A DNA stretch of 13,143 nt from an uncultured Phascolarctobacterium sp. (GTDB lineage Bacteria; Bacillota; Negativicutes; Acidaminococcales; Acidaminococcaceae), in assembly GCA_937901335.1 (NCBI GenBank), contig CALCHC010000040.1, forward strand, positions 1 through 13,143, in the 5' to 3' direction. Every line of letters starts with the position of its first letter. Positions within the stretch are counted from its first letter, which is position 1. This document shows positions 1 through 7,073 of this stretch, piece by piece. Both the position numbers and the translations under genes were made by a program. The notes under the pieces were generated by a model that worked only from the letters and a program-made list of their open reading frames with translations, made no database searches and had not been told where the DNA came from.

Positions 1-1582
1 GCGGGCAAACCCAGTTTGCTCTACGTTCAGCAAGTTCTTCGTCAGACAGCTTCACGTTCAAAGAGCGGTTGGGAATATCGATTTCGATAATGTCGCCGTT
101 TTGAATCAAAGCGATGTTGCCACCTTCGCGTGCTTCCGGAGAAATGTGACCAATGCAAGCACCACGAGTTGCACCGGAGAAGCGACCGTCAGTGAGGAGA
201 GCAACGTCTTTATCCAAGCCCATGCCTGCCAGTACGGAGGTGGGGTTGAGCATTTCGCGCATGCCAGGACCACCTTTGGGGCCTTCGTAACGAATTACAA
301 CAACGTCGCCTTTTTCGATTTGTTTACCGCAGATAGCAGCGATTGCTTCGTCTTCGGAGTCGAATACTTTAGCAGGGCCGCTGTGTTTGAGCATTTCTTC
401 AGCAACAGCACTTTCTTTAACTACGCTGCATTCAGGAGCGATGTTACCGGTGAGAACTGCGATACCGCCAGTTTTGCGATAGGGATCTTCAACAGTATGG
501 ATAACATCCGGACGGGTGATGCGAGCTTTTTCAATGGTTTCACCAATGGTTTTATCGCAAACGGTGATGCATTCTTTGTTGATAAGATTGAGTTTATCAA
601 GTTCGTGCATTACTGCGCTGATACCGCCAGCTTCGTTCAAGTCGATGATGTGGTGGCTGCCACCGGGGCTCAGTTTGGTAAGGTACGGAGTTTTCTTGGA
701 GATTACGTCGAAACGGGACAGGGGAAGTTCGATGCCAGCTTCGTGTGCAATTGCGGGCAAATGGAGTGCGGTGTTGGAGCTACCGCCAATTGCCATATCT
801 ACGGTGATTGCGTTGTCGAATGCTGCAGCAGTCATAATGTCGCGAGGACGGATATCTTTTTCTACCAAGTTCATGATTGCCATACCTGCGTGTTTAGCAA
901 GTGCAATACGTTGACCGTTGTAAGCTGCAGGAATGGTACCGTTGCCAGGGAGACCCATACCCAAAACTTCAGTCAAGCAGTTCATGGTATTAGCAGTGAA
1001 AAGGCCGGAGCAGCTACCGCAACCGGGGCAAGCACAATGTTCGATTTCGCTAAGTTCTGCAGAGCAGATTTGACCGGATTCAAAACGACCAGCAGCTTCA
1101 AATACGGTGGATACGCTGATGTCTTTGCCATTCATACGACCGGGAAGCATGGGGCCGCCACTTACAACAACAGCAGGAATGTTCAAACGAGCAGCTGCCA
1201 TGAGCATACCGGGAACAATTTTATCGCAGTTGGGGATGAGTACCAAACCATCAAATGCATGACCGTTAGCAACAGCTTCAACGCTATCTGCTACCAGTTC
1301 GCGGCTTGCCAAAGGATATTTCATGCCATCGTGACCCATTGCGATACCGTCGCAAATGCCGATAGCCGGGAATTCGATAGGAGTACCACCTGCTTCCAAG
1401 ATGCCGTATTTAACAGCTTGAGCAATGGTGTCCAAATGCATATGACCGGGGATGATTTCGTTAGCTGCACAGCAAACACCAATCAACGGTTTTTTCAATT
1501 CTTCTTCAGTATAACCCATCGCATAAAACAGGGAGCGATGAGCTGCGCGAGTAGAACCTTTTTTAACTTCAAGACTACGCAT
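1..1582 (-). CDS. ilvD: Dihydroxy-acid dehydratase (IlvD), C-terminal end cut by the window edge
   Basis: Translating the minus strand from the ATG at 1582-1580 gives an open frame of 527 codons that runs off the window start. It begins MRSLEVKKGSTRAAHRSLFY. IlvD converts 2,3-dihydroxy-3-methylbutanoate or -pentanoate to the 2-oxo acid, the third common step of valine and isoleucine synthesis, using an iron-sulfur cluster in the cytoplasm. Visible family marks are GVCCAANEIIPGH near residue 35, PNCDKIVPGM, the ACPGCGSCSGLFTANTMNC cluster region, GGSSNTALHLPAIA, and near the end LTDGRFSGATRG and GHISPEA. The family is about 555 residues, so some 25-30 are missing. An AAAGAGG site lies just upstream of the ATG. 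It is divergent from fabK. A plus-strand frame across 101-1588 is its shadow. Confidence 0.97.
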   Translation of the reverse strand, partial: MRSLEVKKGSTRAAHRSLFYAMGYTEEELKKPLIGVCCAANEIIPGHMHLDTIAQAVKYGILEAGGTPIEFPAIGICDGIAMGHDGMKYPLASRELVADSVEAVANGHAFDGLVLIPNCDKIVPGMLMAAARLNIPAVVVSGGPMLPGRMNGKDISVSTVFEAAGRFESGQICSAELSEIEHCACPGCGSCSGLFTANTMNCLTEVLGMGLPGNGTIPAAYNGQRIALAKHAGMAIMNLVEKDIRPRDIMTAAAFDNAITVDMAIGGSSNTALHLPAIAHEAGIELPLSRFDVISKKTPYLTKLSPGGSHHIIDLNEAGGISAVMHELDKLNLINKECITVCDKTIGETIEKARITRPDVIHTVEDPYRKTGGIAVLTGNIAPECSVVKESAVAEEMLKHSGPAKVFDSEDEAIAAICGKQIEKGDVVVIRYEGPKGGPGMREMLNPTSVLAGMGLDKDVALLTDGRFSGATRGACIGHISPEAREGGNIALIQNGDIIEIDIPNRSLNVKLSDEELAERRANWVCP

Positions 1583-1641
1583 ATTTAAAACCTCTTTCTG
1601 TAAAAATGTTAAGTTCAAATCTTAATACAAGACATATAAAA

Positions 1642-1670
1642 ATTTTACTTCCTTTTAATAGGCTTGTCAA
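1642..1670 (-). promoter_or_regulatory. Sigma-A-type promoter for ilvD
   Basis: On the minus strand TTGACA (1670-1665) is followed after exactly 17 bases by TAAAAT (1647-1642), a perfect -35 and a 5/6 -10. The start would be near 1635, giving a leader of about 50 bases. That is too short for a T-box, and none is seen. Confidence 0.75.
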
Positions 1671-1760
1671 TTTTGCCAGAAGTTATAATACTGTATACAA
1701 GCAAAGTATAAAGAATTTAACATATCTGCAAAAATAATGTGTGCGTTCATAAAATTTTCA

Positions 1761-1789
1761 CTGCAATTTATATAGATTTAGTATATAAT
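1761..1789 (+). promoter_or_regulatory. Probable promoter for fabK
   Basis: A perfect TATAAT lies at 1784-1789, in a very A+T-rich stretch 35 bases before the fabK start. The hexamer 17 bases upstream (CTGCAA, 1761-1766) is a poor -35, so only the -10 is well supported. Confidence 0.45.
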
Positions 1790-1823
1790 ATAAATAAAAA
1801 TAAATTTTTACGAGGTGGATATA

Positions 1824-2768
1824 ATGAAAACTAAAATTACTGAACTTTTAGGCATCAAATACCCCATTATTCAAGGTGGCATGGCTTGGACTTCTGAAGC
1901 TTGCTTGGCTTCTGCAGTTTCCAATGCTGGCGGCGCAGGCATTATCGCTTGTGGTGGTCGCAGCGCAGAATGGGTACGCGAAGATATCCGTAAAGCAAAA
2001 ACTTTGACTGATAAACCCTTCGGCGTAAACGTAATGCTCATGGCTCCCAACGTTGATGAAATCGTTGACGTTATCTGCGAAGAAAAACCTGCTTTCGTTA
2101 CCTTGGGCGCAGGCAACCCCGTTCCCTTCATTAAAAAATTCCAAGACGCTGGCATCAAAGTTATCCCCGTTGTTCCCAACGTAAAACTTGCTCAACGTAT
2201 TGCTGCTGCTGGTGCTGACGCAATGGTAATCGAAGGTATGGAAGCTGGTGGTCACATTGGTAAACAAACCACCATGGCATTGATGGAAAACGTACTGCCT
2301 AACGTAAAAGATGTTCCCATCCTCGTAGCAGGCGGTATCAGTGATGGTCGTGCTATTGCTGCTGCTCTCCTTATGGGTGCAGAAGGCGTACAAATGGGTA
2401 GCCGTTTCATTCTTACCAACGAATGTATCGCTCACCCCGCAGCTAAAGAAGCAATCATGAAAGCAGTTGATACTGATAGCGTAACTACCGGTTACAGCCG
2501 TAACCATGGTGTTCGTTGCTTGCAAAACGCTTTCACCAAAAAATATACTGAAATGGAAGTTAGCGGTGTTCCCACTGAAGAATTGATGGCAGTAGGCGCT
2601 GGTACTAACAAACGCGGTATTCTCGAAGGCGATATCGAAAACGGTACCGTAATGGTTGGCCAAAGCTTGAACGTTTTGAACGAAGTTATGAGCTGCCAAG
2701 AAGTTATGGACAAATTGGTAGCAGAAGCTAAAGCTGCTATCGAACGCGTTAAATCCATTGAGTTCTAA
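1824..2768 (+). CDS. fabK: Enoyl-[acyl-carrier-protein] reductase II (FabK)
   Basis: This 314-residue protein is an FMN-dependent TIM-barrel enzyme of the FabK/nitronate monooxygenase family. FabK performs the last reduction of each fatty acid elongation cycle, trans-2-enoyl-ACP to acyl-ACP with NAD(P)H, and replaces FabI in many Firmicutes. In order one sees PIIQGGMAW (14-22), a glycine-rich SNAGGAGIIACGG, DKPFGVNVML, GAGNP, VIPVVPNVKLA, the FabK-type EGMEAGGHIGKQTTM with its conserved histidine, and the phosphate-binding AGGISDGRAIAAALLMGAEGVQMGSRF. The ATG at 1824 follows GAGGTGG by a proper gap. A GTG at 1815 lies inside that site and is rejected. It stands alone, not in a fab cluster, with DUF1653 one base downstream. 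A nitronate monooxygenase is the alternative, but the GGHIGK stretch and overall length favour FabK. Confidence 0.88.
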   Translation: MKTKITELLGIKYPIIQGGMAWTSEACLASAVSNAGGAGIIACGGRSAEWVREDIRKAKTLTDKPFGVNVMLMAPNVDEIVDVICEEKPAFVTLGAGNPVPFIKKFQDAGIKVIPVVPNVKLAQRIAAAGADAMVIEGMEAGGHIGKQTTMALMENVLPNVKDVPILVAGGISDGRAIAAALLMGAEGVQMGSRFILTNECIAHPAAKEAIMKAVDTDSVTTGYSRNHGVRCLQNAFTKKYTEMEVSGVPTEELMAVGAGTNKRGILEGDIENGTVMVGQSLNVLNEVMSCQEVMDKLVAEAKAAIERVKSIEF

Positions 2769-2769
2769 G

Positions 2770-3030
2770 ATGGAAGCACGTGAATTTAAGGAAAGAGATT
2801 TGGTTCGCCACTTTAAACGTGAATTGGTAGATCAAACTTCTTTAGAATACCTTTACAAAATCATTACTTTTGCTACTCATACGGAAACTGGTGAAAAGCT
2901 GGTAATCTACCAAGCTTTGTACGCTCCTTATAAAATCTGCGCTCGTCCTTACGATATGTTCGTAAGCGAAGTGGATAGAGAAAAGTATCCTGATATCAAG
3001 CAAAAGTATAGATTTGAAGTAATTAAATAA
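2770..3030 (+). CDS. DUF1653-family small protein
   Basis: This 86-residue protein matches the DUF1653 pattern: VRHFKRELV, then THTETGEKLVIYQALY, then ARPYDMFVSEVD (typical family members read HF.G..Y and SETGE.VVYQALY). The family is a small, single-domain, cytoplasmic protein of unknown function. The ATG at 2770 comes one base after the fabK stop and has no clear ribosome binding site, so translation is probably coupled to fabK. A TTG at 2758 inside fabK is a possible but less likely start. It ends just before the terminator half that was interrupted by the ISL3 element. Confidence 0.8.
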   Translation: MEAREFKERDLVRHFKRELVDQTSLEYLYKIITFATHTETGEKLVIYQALYAPYKICARPYDMFVSEVDREKYPDIKQKYRFEVIK

Positions 3031-3044
3031 GCTGAACAAAAAGT

Positions 3045-3063
3045 AAAGCGTTAGAGATATTTA
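3045..3063. terminator. Left half of a bidirectional terminator split by the ISL3 element
   Basis: The 15 bases at 3045-3059 (AAAGCGTTAGAGATA) are the exact reverse complement of 4785-4799. Deleting 3064-4786 (the element plus one copy of the duplication) rejoins them as a 14-bp stem with an ATTT loop, followed on the plus strand by TTTTTT counted from the stem end and preceded by A-rich sequence for the opposite strand. It lies between convergent genes, as a shared rho-independent terminator should. Confidence 0.75.
3056..3063. repeat. 8-bp target-site duplication, left copy
   Basis: GATATTTA at 3056-3063 is repeated exactly at 4779-4786. Eight bases is the usual ISL3-family duplication. 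Flanking bases differ (A versus T before, G versus T after), so the repeat is exactly eight. Confidence 0.88.
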
Positions 3064-3071
3064 GGGTGTCT

Positions 3072-3178
3072 GTCATAATTTATGCCTAGTGCTTTACCAC
3101 TTATGTGGTCGGGGCTATACCGTTTTATGGTTTTGCTATGTCATAATTTATGCTCGGAGCTATACCACTTTATGGTTC
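3072..3178. repeat. Left subterminal repeat array of the ISL3 element
   Basis: GTCATAATTTATGC occurs at 3072-3085 and again at 3140-3153. Each copy is followed by a GCTNTACCACTT-like block, and a related TATACCGTTTTATGGTT lies between (about 3116-3132), so the region reads as a 68-base unit plus a partial second copy. These may be binding sites for the transposase zinc-finger/HTH part. That role is inferred. Confidence 0.65.
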
Positions 3179-3193
3179 AAGTAAATAAAAGTG

Positions 3194-3241
3194 AATGGTC
3201 AAGAGACGGTTGGTGGTTTACCAACCAAACTCTTGACCATT
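3194..3241 (-). terminator. Rho-independent terminator behind the ISL3 transposase
   Basis: A long hairpin: a 12-bp outer stem (AATGGTCAAGAG with its complement), a small internal loop, and a 7-bp inner stem GGTTGGT/ACCAACC. On the minus strand it begins about 8 bases after the transposase stop and is followed by CACTTTTATTT. It would end the transposase transcript and may also insulate the element from outside transcription. Confidence 0.78.
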
Positions 3242-3248
3242 TCTGTTT

Positions 3249-4550
3249 CTAGAACTTGAAAGAATCATTAGGGTTTAGACAGAAAAGTATCCTGTTGCGT
3301 GTTCTTTTGAAGTTCTTAAATCCATTGGCATTGTATATCAGTCTAGAAACAAGTCGGTTCTTGGATTCCATATAACTGTTATTAATTCTCTTTCCTTCGA
3401 CAATAGTAAAGGAATTTATTATTTCTTCACGCCAGTTCACAAGCAATAAGTGAAATTCTTCGTATTCTGAAATGCCACAGTTACCAAATATAGAAATAGC
3501 TTCATCTATTCTTACGGGCGCTGTTTTCAACGTGACTTGTGCATTTAGATTTATATAATATTCTTTAAGGTCAAACGCAACTCTTAGTATTGGGAAACTA
3601 TCAAACAATATGTCTCTTATGCCGCGATAATTTATGTACTGACCGAGTTTTTTGTTGTATCTAGGTTCATTGTCTAAAAAATCTTGGTATTTATGGTCAA
3701 ATGCTCTTCTGAATTTTATCAAGAGGTATTTCAAAGTAGGATTTTCAGTAGAATTTTGGCATCTTATCCTAACTTTGCGGAAATCATCTGTAAGATGTTT
3801 TAAGACATGGAAACTGTCGGCACATACTTTGGCATTGGGGAAATATGTTCTTGCAATATCTCTGAAATTTTCATACATATCTATTGAGATAAGCTTGACG
3901 TTGTCTAGTTCACTTGTGTTGGTTGTAAACTCAAAAGTATCGTGCTTTATTGTAGAAAGGTATTGGATTAGAAAAGCCTTCTTTCTGTCAGGGAGGACGT
4001 CTATAATTTCACCGGTAACAAAGTCCATAAGCAGGCAGCAGTATTTAGCACTATGGTCTGAAGCAGGAAAGTAGTGCTCGTCGAGTGAAAGTACAGCAGG
4101 TAGCTTCTTTCTAGGAATATCTACATGTTTGTCAAATATGCGTATGACTTTGTTGGTAGAAGTATTGTACCTGTTAGCGACGGATGTATAGGTTTCTTCT
4201 GGATGTTTAAGGTCTTTCAGAATATTTATTTTGGTCTCATAGGTGAGTGTTTCCCTAGATGCTGAAAATAAATTTTTCTCGTTGAAAGAAGTTCCACAAG
4301 TTTTACAGAGGTATCTACGTTGTTCGTAGATGATGTAGCAGATGCGATTAGAGAATGTGGAATGAGTTAGCTTTCTGTCGTAATAAGAATTTACCTTAAC
4401 GGTATTCTTACAAAAAGGACAAAGGATAGATTTAGGAACTAATCTGATCCTGATAAAAACAGAACCATCTGACCGAGTAGAAGTAGAAATCTTATCTAGG
4501 TCAGATGGTTTGATGTTGAGGAAATCTGTGATAAACTTTTCGTAGGACAT
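3249..4550 (-). CDS. ISL3-family transposase
   Basis: This 433-residue DDE transposase moves the surrounding element by cut and paste. The N-terminus holds a zinc-finger-like pair of CxxC motifs (CPFC near 43, CKTC near 81), followed by an HTH-like stretch (TSVANRYNTSTNKVIRIFDKH). The catalytic core shows LSLDEHYF, then ISIDMYENFRDIARTYFPNAKVCADSFHVLKHL, the typical ISL3 second-Asp block. The C-terminus has NSYMESKNRLVSRLIYNANGFKNF, the ISL3 glutamate block (normally NG..E..N). The ATG at 4550 follows AAGGAGGTGG. An earlier GTG at 4589 is rejected because it lies upstream of that site. No frameshift is seen, so it should be active. Confidence 0.93.
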   Translation of the reverse strand: MSYEKFITDFLNIKPSDLDKISTSTRSDGSVFIRIRLVPKSILCPFCKNTVKVNSYYDRKLTHSTFSNRICYIIYEQRRYLCKTCGTSFNEKNLFSASRETLTYETKINILKDLKHPEETYTSVANRYNTSTNKVIRIFDKHVDIPRKKLPAVLSLDEHYFPASDHSAKYCCLLMDFVTGEIIDVLPDRKKAFLIQYLSTIKHDTFEFTTNTSELDNVKLISIDMYENFRDIARTYFPNAKVCADSFHVLKHLTDDFRKVRIRCQNSTENPTLKYLLIKFRRAFDHKYQDFLDNEPRYNKKLGQYINYRGIRDILFDSFPILRVAFDLKEYYINLNAQVTLKTAPVRIDEAISIFGNCGISEYEEFHLLLVNWREEIINSFTIVEGKRINNSYMESKNRLVSRLIYNANGFKNFKRTRNRILFCLNPNDSFKF

Positions 4551-4631
4551 ATAGTCCACCTCCTTGTTTGAAGTGTTTTGGGTTAACACTATTTTAAACG
4601 AGGAGGTTTTTTCTTTGTAGTAATCTTTTTA

Positions 4632-4772
4632 GGCATAAATTATGCCATAGCACTGAGCATATAAATGTGATAGGTGTAGGCATAAGAAATGCCAAAGGGA
4701 AACCATAAAACGGCATAGCGAAAGCGGGCATAAATTATGTCATAGGTGCGGGCACAGCATAAAAGATGACAT
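4632..4772. repeat. Right subterminal repeat array of the ISL3 element
   Basis: Four related blocks lie between the transposase start and the right end: GGCATAAATTATGCC (4632-4646, a near-perfect palindrome), GGCATAAGAAATGCC (4679-4693), GCATAAATTATGTC (4728-4741) and GCATAAAAGATGACAT (4757-4772, within the terminal repeat). They are inverted relative to the left-end copies. AAACCATAAAACGG (4700-4713) mirrors CCGTTTTATGGTTT on the left (3119-3132). Confidence 0.65.
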
Positions 4773-4778
4773 ATAGTT

Positions 4779-4799
4779 GATATTTATCTCTAACGCTTT
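4779..4799. terminator. Right half of the split bidirectional terminator, with the second target duplication
   Basis: It contains the second GATATTTA (4779-4786) and TATCTCTAACGCTTT (4785-4799), complementary to 3045-3059 and running into a T tract. On the minus strand it lies 15 bases beyond the stop of the C_GCAxxG gene. With its partner 1.7 kb away it can no longer form a normal terminator. Confidence 0.75.
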
Positions 4800-4814
4800 T
4801 TTATACTTTTGTGA

Positions 4815-5255
4815 TTATGCTTCCAAACCTTTAATGAAGTCAGCTGCCAAGAGCACGCCTTTTTCAGTAGTAGGAGCGCATTTGTCATGGGGTTCAGTAG
4901 GTTGGAATTTACCGCCACGGATATCGTAGCATTTTTGAGAGCCATAAGCTTCTTCAAATTTAGCTGCGAAGTCTTTGGTTACTTCGTTCAGTTTAGGTCT
5001 GTCCCAACCTTTAGCAGCACCGTAGATGCCAAGGAACATCAACGCGCCTTTGTACAAACCGCATTGCATACGGTAGTCGCGGTGTTCCATGATACCGTTC
5101 AATGCATCCAGAACTTGTTGGTCAAGAGGAAGTTTGAACAGTTCGCTCATGCAGTAGAGCATGGTCATACCGCAGCTAAAAGTTTTGCCCATGAAAAGTT
5201 CGTCGCTACGTTTTTTCAAAAATTCAATTTCTTCAGCAGTCAAATAATTTGCCAT
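4815..5255 (-). CDS. C_GCAxxG_C_C family (putative redox-active) protein
   Basis: This 146-residue protein fits the family named for its cysteine pattern. Cys28 (FSCGMT), the central CGLYKGALMFLGIYGA block with Cys65 and Gly70, Cys109 in FEEAYGSQKCYDI, and Cys126 in HDKC correspond to the C, GCAxxG, C and C positions, with Leu-Tyr where the classic form has Ala and a small residue. The family is cytoplasmic, often beside redox or metal proteins, and has no firmly established reaction. The ATG at 5255 follows GGAGTGA with a good gap. A GTG at 5264 overlaps the site and is rejected. It starts 5 bases after the UPF0173 hydrolase stop, so the two share a transcript. Confidence 0.82.
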   Translation of the reverse strand: MANYLTAEEIEFLKKRSDELFMGKTFSCGMTMLYCMSELFKLPLDQQVLDALNGIMEHRDYRMQCGLYKGALMFLGIYGAAKGWDRPKLNEVTKDFAAKFEEAYGSQKCYDIRGGKFQPTEPHDKCAPTTEKGVLLAADFIKGLEA

Positions 5256-5260
5256 TGGTC

Positions 5261-5932
5261 TCACTCCAATTCAATAGTTTCGCCGGGTTTAACAATCAGC
5301 ACTTTGCTAGCGGTGTTTGCTTCAACATCAGCTTTATATGCTTCAACATCTTGTGCGATAGGCGGCCAAGTGTTGTAGTGAACAGGGATAACGTATTTTG
5401 CAGCAAGGAATTTAGCTGCGATGGCAGCGTCTTTGGGATCCATGGTGAAGTTGCCACCGATGGGGAGAATAGCGTAATCAAAAGCATCCAATTGGGGAAG
5501 CAGTTGCATATCGCCAAAGAGAGCAGTGTCGCCGGCAAAGTAGAATTTGGTATCGTAGAAGTCAACTACAAAACCGCAAGCGTGGCCGCCGGGAATACCG
5601 CTGCCATGGAAAGCAAGGGTGAGGCGAACTTTGCCGAAGGGGAATTTATAAGTGCCGCCCAAATGCATTGCATGAGCTTTGCAACCGTTTTCTTCTGCCA
5701 AGTAGCAGATTTCTGCGGTGGAGATGATGGTTGCATCGTTAGCTTTAGCAATTTCAAATGCGTTACCGATATGGTCAAAGTGAGCGTGGCTTACAAAAAC
5801 GTAATCTACTTTAATATCTTTTGCTTCGATGCCTTCCGGGTTGCCGTCAAGGAACGGGTCAAAGATAATGGTAGAATTATTTTTTTCGATGGTAAAGCAG
5901 GCGTGGTTAATAAAATGATATTTAGCAGTCAT
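5261..5932 (-). CDS. UPF0173 metal-dependent hydrolase (metallo-beta-lactamase fold)
   Basis: This 223-residue protein has the usual size for UPF0173 (B. subtilis YtkL-type), whose substrate is unknown. It opens with MTAKYHFINHACFTIE and has IIFDPFLDGNP, the metal-binding HxHxDH (His49-Ala-His51-Phe-Asp53-His54), a glycine-rich HGSGIPGGHACGFVVD where a further histidine ligand is expected, YFAGDTALFGDM with the bridging aspartate, PIGGNFTMDPKDAA and a closing IPVHYNTWPPI histidine. There is no signal peptide, so it should be cytoplasmic. The ATG at 5932 has AAGGAG 8 bases upstream. The GTG at 5941 overlaps that site. It is the first gene of a two-gene operon with the C_GCAxxG protein and is divergent from the glucosaminidase operon. 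Confidence 0.9.
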   Translation of the reverse strand: MTAKYHFINHACFTIEKNNSTIIFDPFLDGNPEGIEAKDIKVDYVFVSHAHFDHIGNAFEIAKANDATIISTAEICYLAEENGCKAHAMHLGGTYKFPFGKVRLTLAFHGSGIPGGHACGFVVDFYDTKFYFAGDTALFGDMQLLPQLDAFDYAILPIGGNFTMDPKDAAIAAKFLAAKYVIPVHYNTWPPIAQDVEAYKADVEANTASKVLIVKPGETIELE

Positions 5933-5964
5933 CAAAATCACTCCTTAAAATTATTTACAAATCT

Positions 5965-5977
5965 ATTATACATTATA
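5965..5977 (-). promoter_or_regulatory. Possible -10 region for the hydrolase operon
   Basis: Two TATAAT hexamers occur on the minus strand at 5970-5965 and 5977-5972, 30-40 bases before the start codon. Neither has a convincing -35 at 16-18 bases, so the exact promoter is uncertain. Confidence 0.35.
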
Positions 5978-6010
5978 TTGGAGCATTTTCGTAGATTTTC
6001 TTCTAAAACT

Positions 6011-6039
6011 TTGCACTTCTCATAAAAATAGGGTACAAT
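6011..6039 (+). promoter_or_regulatory. Promoter of the glucosaminidase-trmL-folate operon
   Basis: TTGCAC (6011-6016), a 17-base spacer, then TACAAT (6034-6039): both hexamers are close to consensus. Transcription would begin near 6046, some 30 bases before the ATG. It is the only good plus-strand promoter I see ahead of the run of genes to pepT. Confidence 0.65.
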
Positions 6040-6074
6040 TTATTCTGTACCACTATTTGTTTTAGGAGATACAG

Positions 6075-7067
6075 ATGAAATTTTTGAAGTTTCCTGCAGT
6101 GTTGGCAGTTGCCAGCTGCTTTTTTATAAACTCCATAGCGAACGCTACTGTTAAAGACGAGAGTGAGCTTATTGATGCAAAGCTTCCTGTTAAAGTTGAG
6201 AAGCAGATTGTAAAACCAGAAGCTCCTGCTCAAAATAAGAAGGTAGTTGTCAAAAAGGAAAGTAATATTCCGAAACAGAAAGTAGCTTCTCAAAATAAGA
6301 AAGAGCTTCCGAAACCGAAAGTTACTCCTGTTAAAAAAGAGTACTTCCGTGGAATGGAACTGCCTGCTAATTATAAAAGCATTTCCATTTTTGGCAATAG
6401 CGTTGCCACCAAGGGACAAGCTGTTAATTTAATTAAAGCTAATGGCAATGAAGTAAAGCTCGATTGTAGTATAGAAGATATTGTTAATCTGTACTGGGTA
6501 GAAGCTGAACGTGAGGGTGTGCGTCCTGATATTGCTCTCGCACAAGCTCTTGTGGAAACCGGTTACTTTGGTTATGGCGGGACGGTGAAGCCTAAACAAA
6601 ATAATTTCTGTGGCTTGGGTACTACCGGCAAAAAAGTTAAAGGTGCCAAATTTAAGTCTCCGGAAATTGGCGTGCGTGCCCATATCCAACATTTGCTGGC
6701 GTATTCCGCCTTGAAGAAACCTTCTACCGGCATTGTTGACCCTCGCTACGATTTGGCGCATGCAATTCGTAAAGAGCGTGGCTTTGTAGATAAATGGTCT
6801 GGCTTGCAAGGAACTTGGGCTATGGGTTCCCAATATTGCGAAAAGATTATGGTAATTTATCAGGCGATGCTTGGTATGGAAATGAGCGAAGCTGAGAAAA
6901 AAGAATTGCTTGCAAAACAAAAGCTTGCTCAAGAACAGCACGAAGCTAGGCTGAAAAAGGATAAAAAATATCGCAAACAATTTGAGCAAGAAGCTAAAGA
7001 GCGCGAAAAAGCTCGTAAGCAAGCTGAAAAAGAAGCGAAGAAAGCAAAGAAGTCTAAAGATAAATAA
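6075..7067 (+). CDS. Secreted glucosaminidase-domain peptidoglycan hydrolase
   Basis: This 330-residue protein has a signal peptide (MKFLKFPAVLAVASCFFINSIANA, likely cut after residue 24), a Lys/Pro-rich linker (about 35-90, with two QNKK segments), and a glucosaminidase domain (about 130-250). The domain shows DIALAQALVETGYFGYGG with the probable catalytic Glu161, QNNFCGLG (175-182) and FKSPEIGVRAHIQHLLAYSA. The last 75 residues are Lys/Glu/Ala-rich and look like a charged coiled coil. Such enzymes cut the N-acetylglucosaminyl-N-acetylmuramyl bond in the wall, so it should act outside the membrane. AGGAG lies 7 bases before the ATG. In the reconstructed site trmL starts 17 bases after its stop, so it was probably the first gene of the folate operon. 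A transglycosylase-like specificity cannot be excluded. Confidence 0.83.
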   Translation: MKFLKFPAVLAVASCFFINSIANATVKDESELIDAKLPVKVEKQIVKPEAPAQNKKVVVKKESNIPKQKVASQNKKELPKPKVTPVKKEYFRGMELPANYKSISIFGNSVATKGQAVNLIKANGNEVKLDCSIEDIVNLYWVEAEREGVRPDIALAQALVETGYFGYGGTVKPKQNNFCGLGTTGKKVKGAKFKSPEIGVRAHIQHLLAYSALKKPSTGIVDPRYDLAHAIRKERGFVDKWSGLQGTWAMGSQYCEKIMVIYQAMLGMEMSEAEKKELLAKQKLAQEQHEARLKKDKKYRKQFEQEAKEREKARKQAEKEAKKAKKSKDK

Positions 7068-7073
7068 TTTATG

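Larger units (their letters stand above)
3064..4778 (-). mobile_element. ISL3-family insertion sequence, 1715 bp, apparently intact
   Basis: The element lies between two exact GATATTTA duplications. Its ends are 22-base imperfect inverted repeats: 3064-3085 and the complement of 4757-4778 share TGTCAT, two differing bases, then TTTATGC, plus scattered outer bases (the outermost GGG versus AAC do not match). It carries one full transposase gene on the minus strand, a strong terminator behind it and arrays of subterminal repeats at both ends. The intact reading frame and perfect duplication suggest a fairly recent insertion. Confidence 0.87.

Noticed and set aside
101..1588. Long plus-strand open frame opposite ilvD
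   Set aside because: The minus strand encodes a full set of IlvD motifs here. The plus frame is low-complexity, Phe/Ser/Thr-rich and matches nothing known.
1583..1640. T-box or other riboswitch ahead of ilvD
   Set aside because: The promoter leaves only about 50 bases of leader, with no stem-loop set and no T-box core sequence.
1848..2699. Minus-strand frame opposite fabK
   Set aside because: It is the shadow of a strongly supported gene and has no recognisable motifs.
4551..4589. Upstream GTG start for the ISL3 transposase
   Set aside because: It lies before the strong AAGGAGGTGG site that clearly serves the ATG at 4550.
3072..4772. CRISPR-like repeat array
   Set aside because: The repeats are few, short, palindromic, unevenly spaced, split around a transposase gene, and no cas gene is present.
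3045..4799. 15-bp perfect inverted repeats as the ISL3 terminal repeats
   Set aside because: An exact 8-bp direct repeat lies inside or overlapping them, and better-aligned 22-base ends begin just inside that repeat. The 15-base arms rejoin as a terminator stem when the element is removed.
6003..7022. Minus-strand frames opposite the glucosaminidase gene
   Set aside because: They are Phe/Leu-rich antisense translations of Lys/Glu-rich codons and lack start signals.
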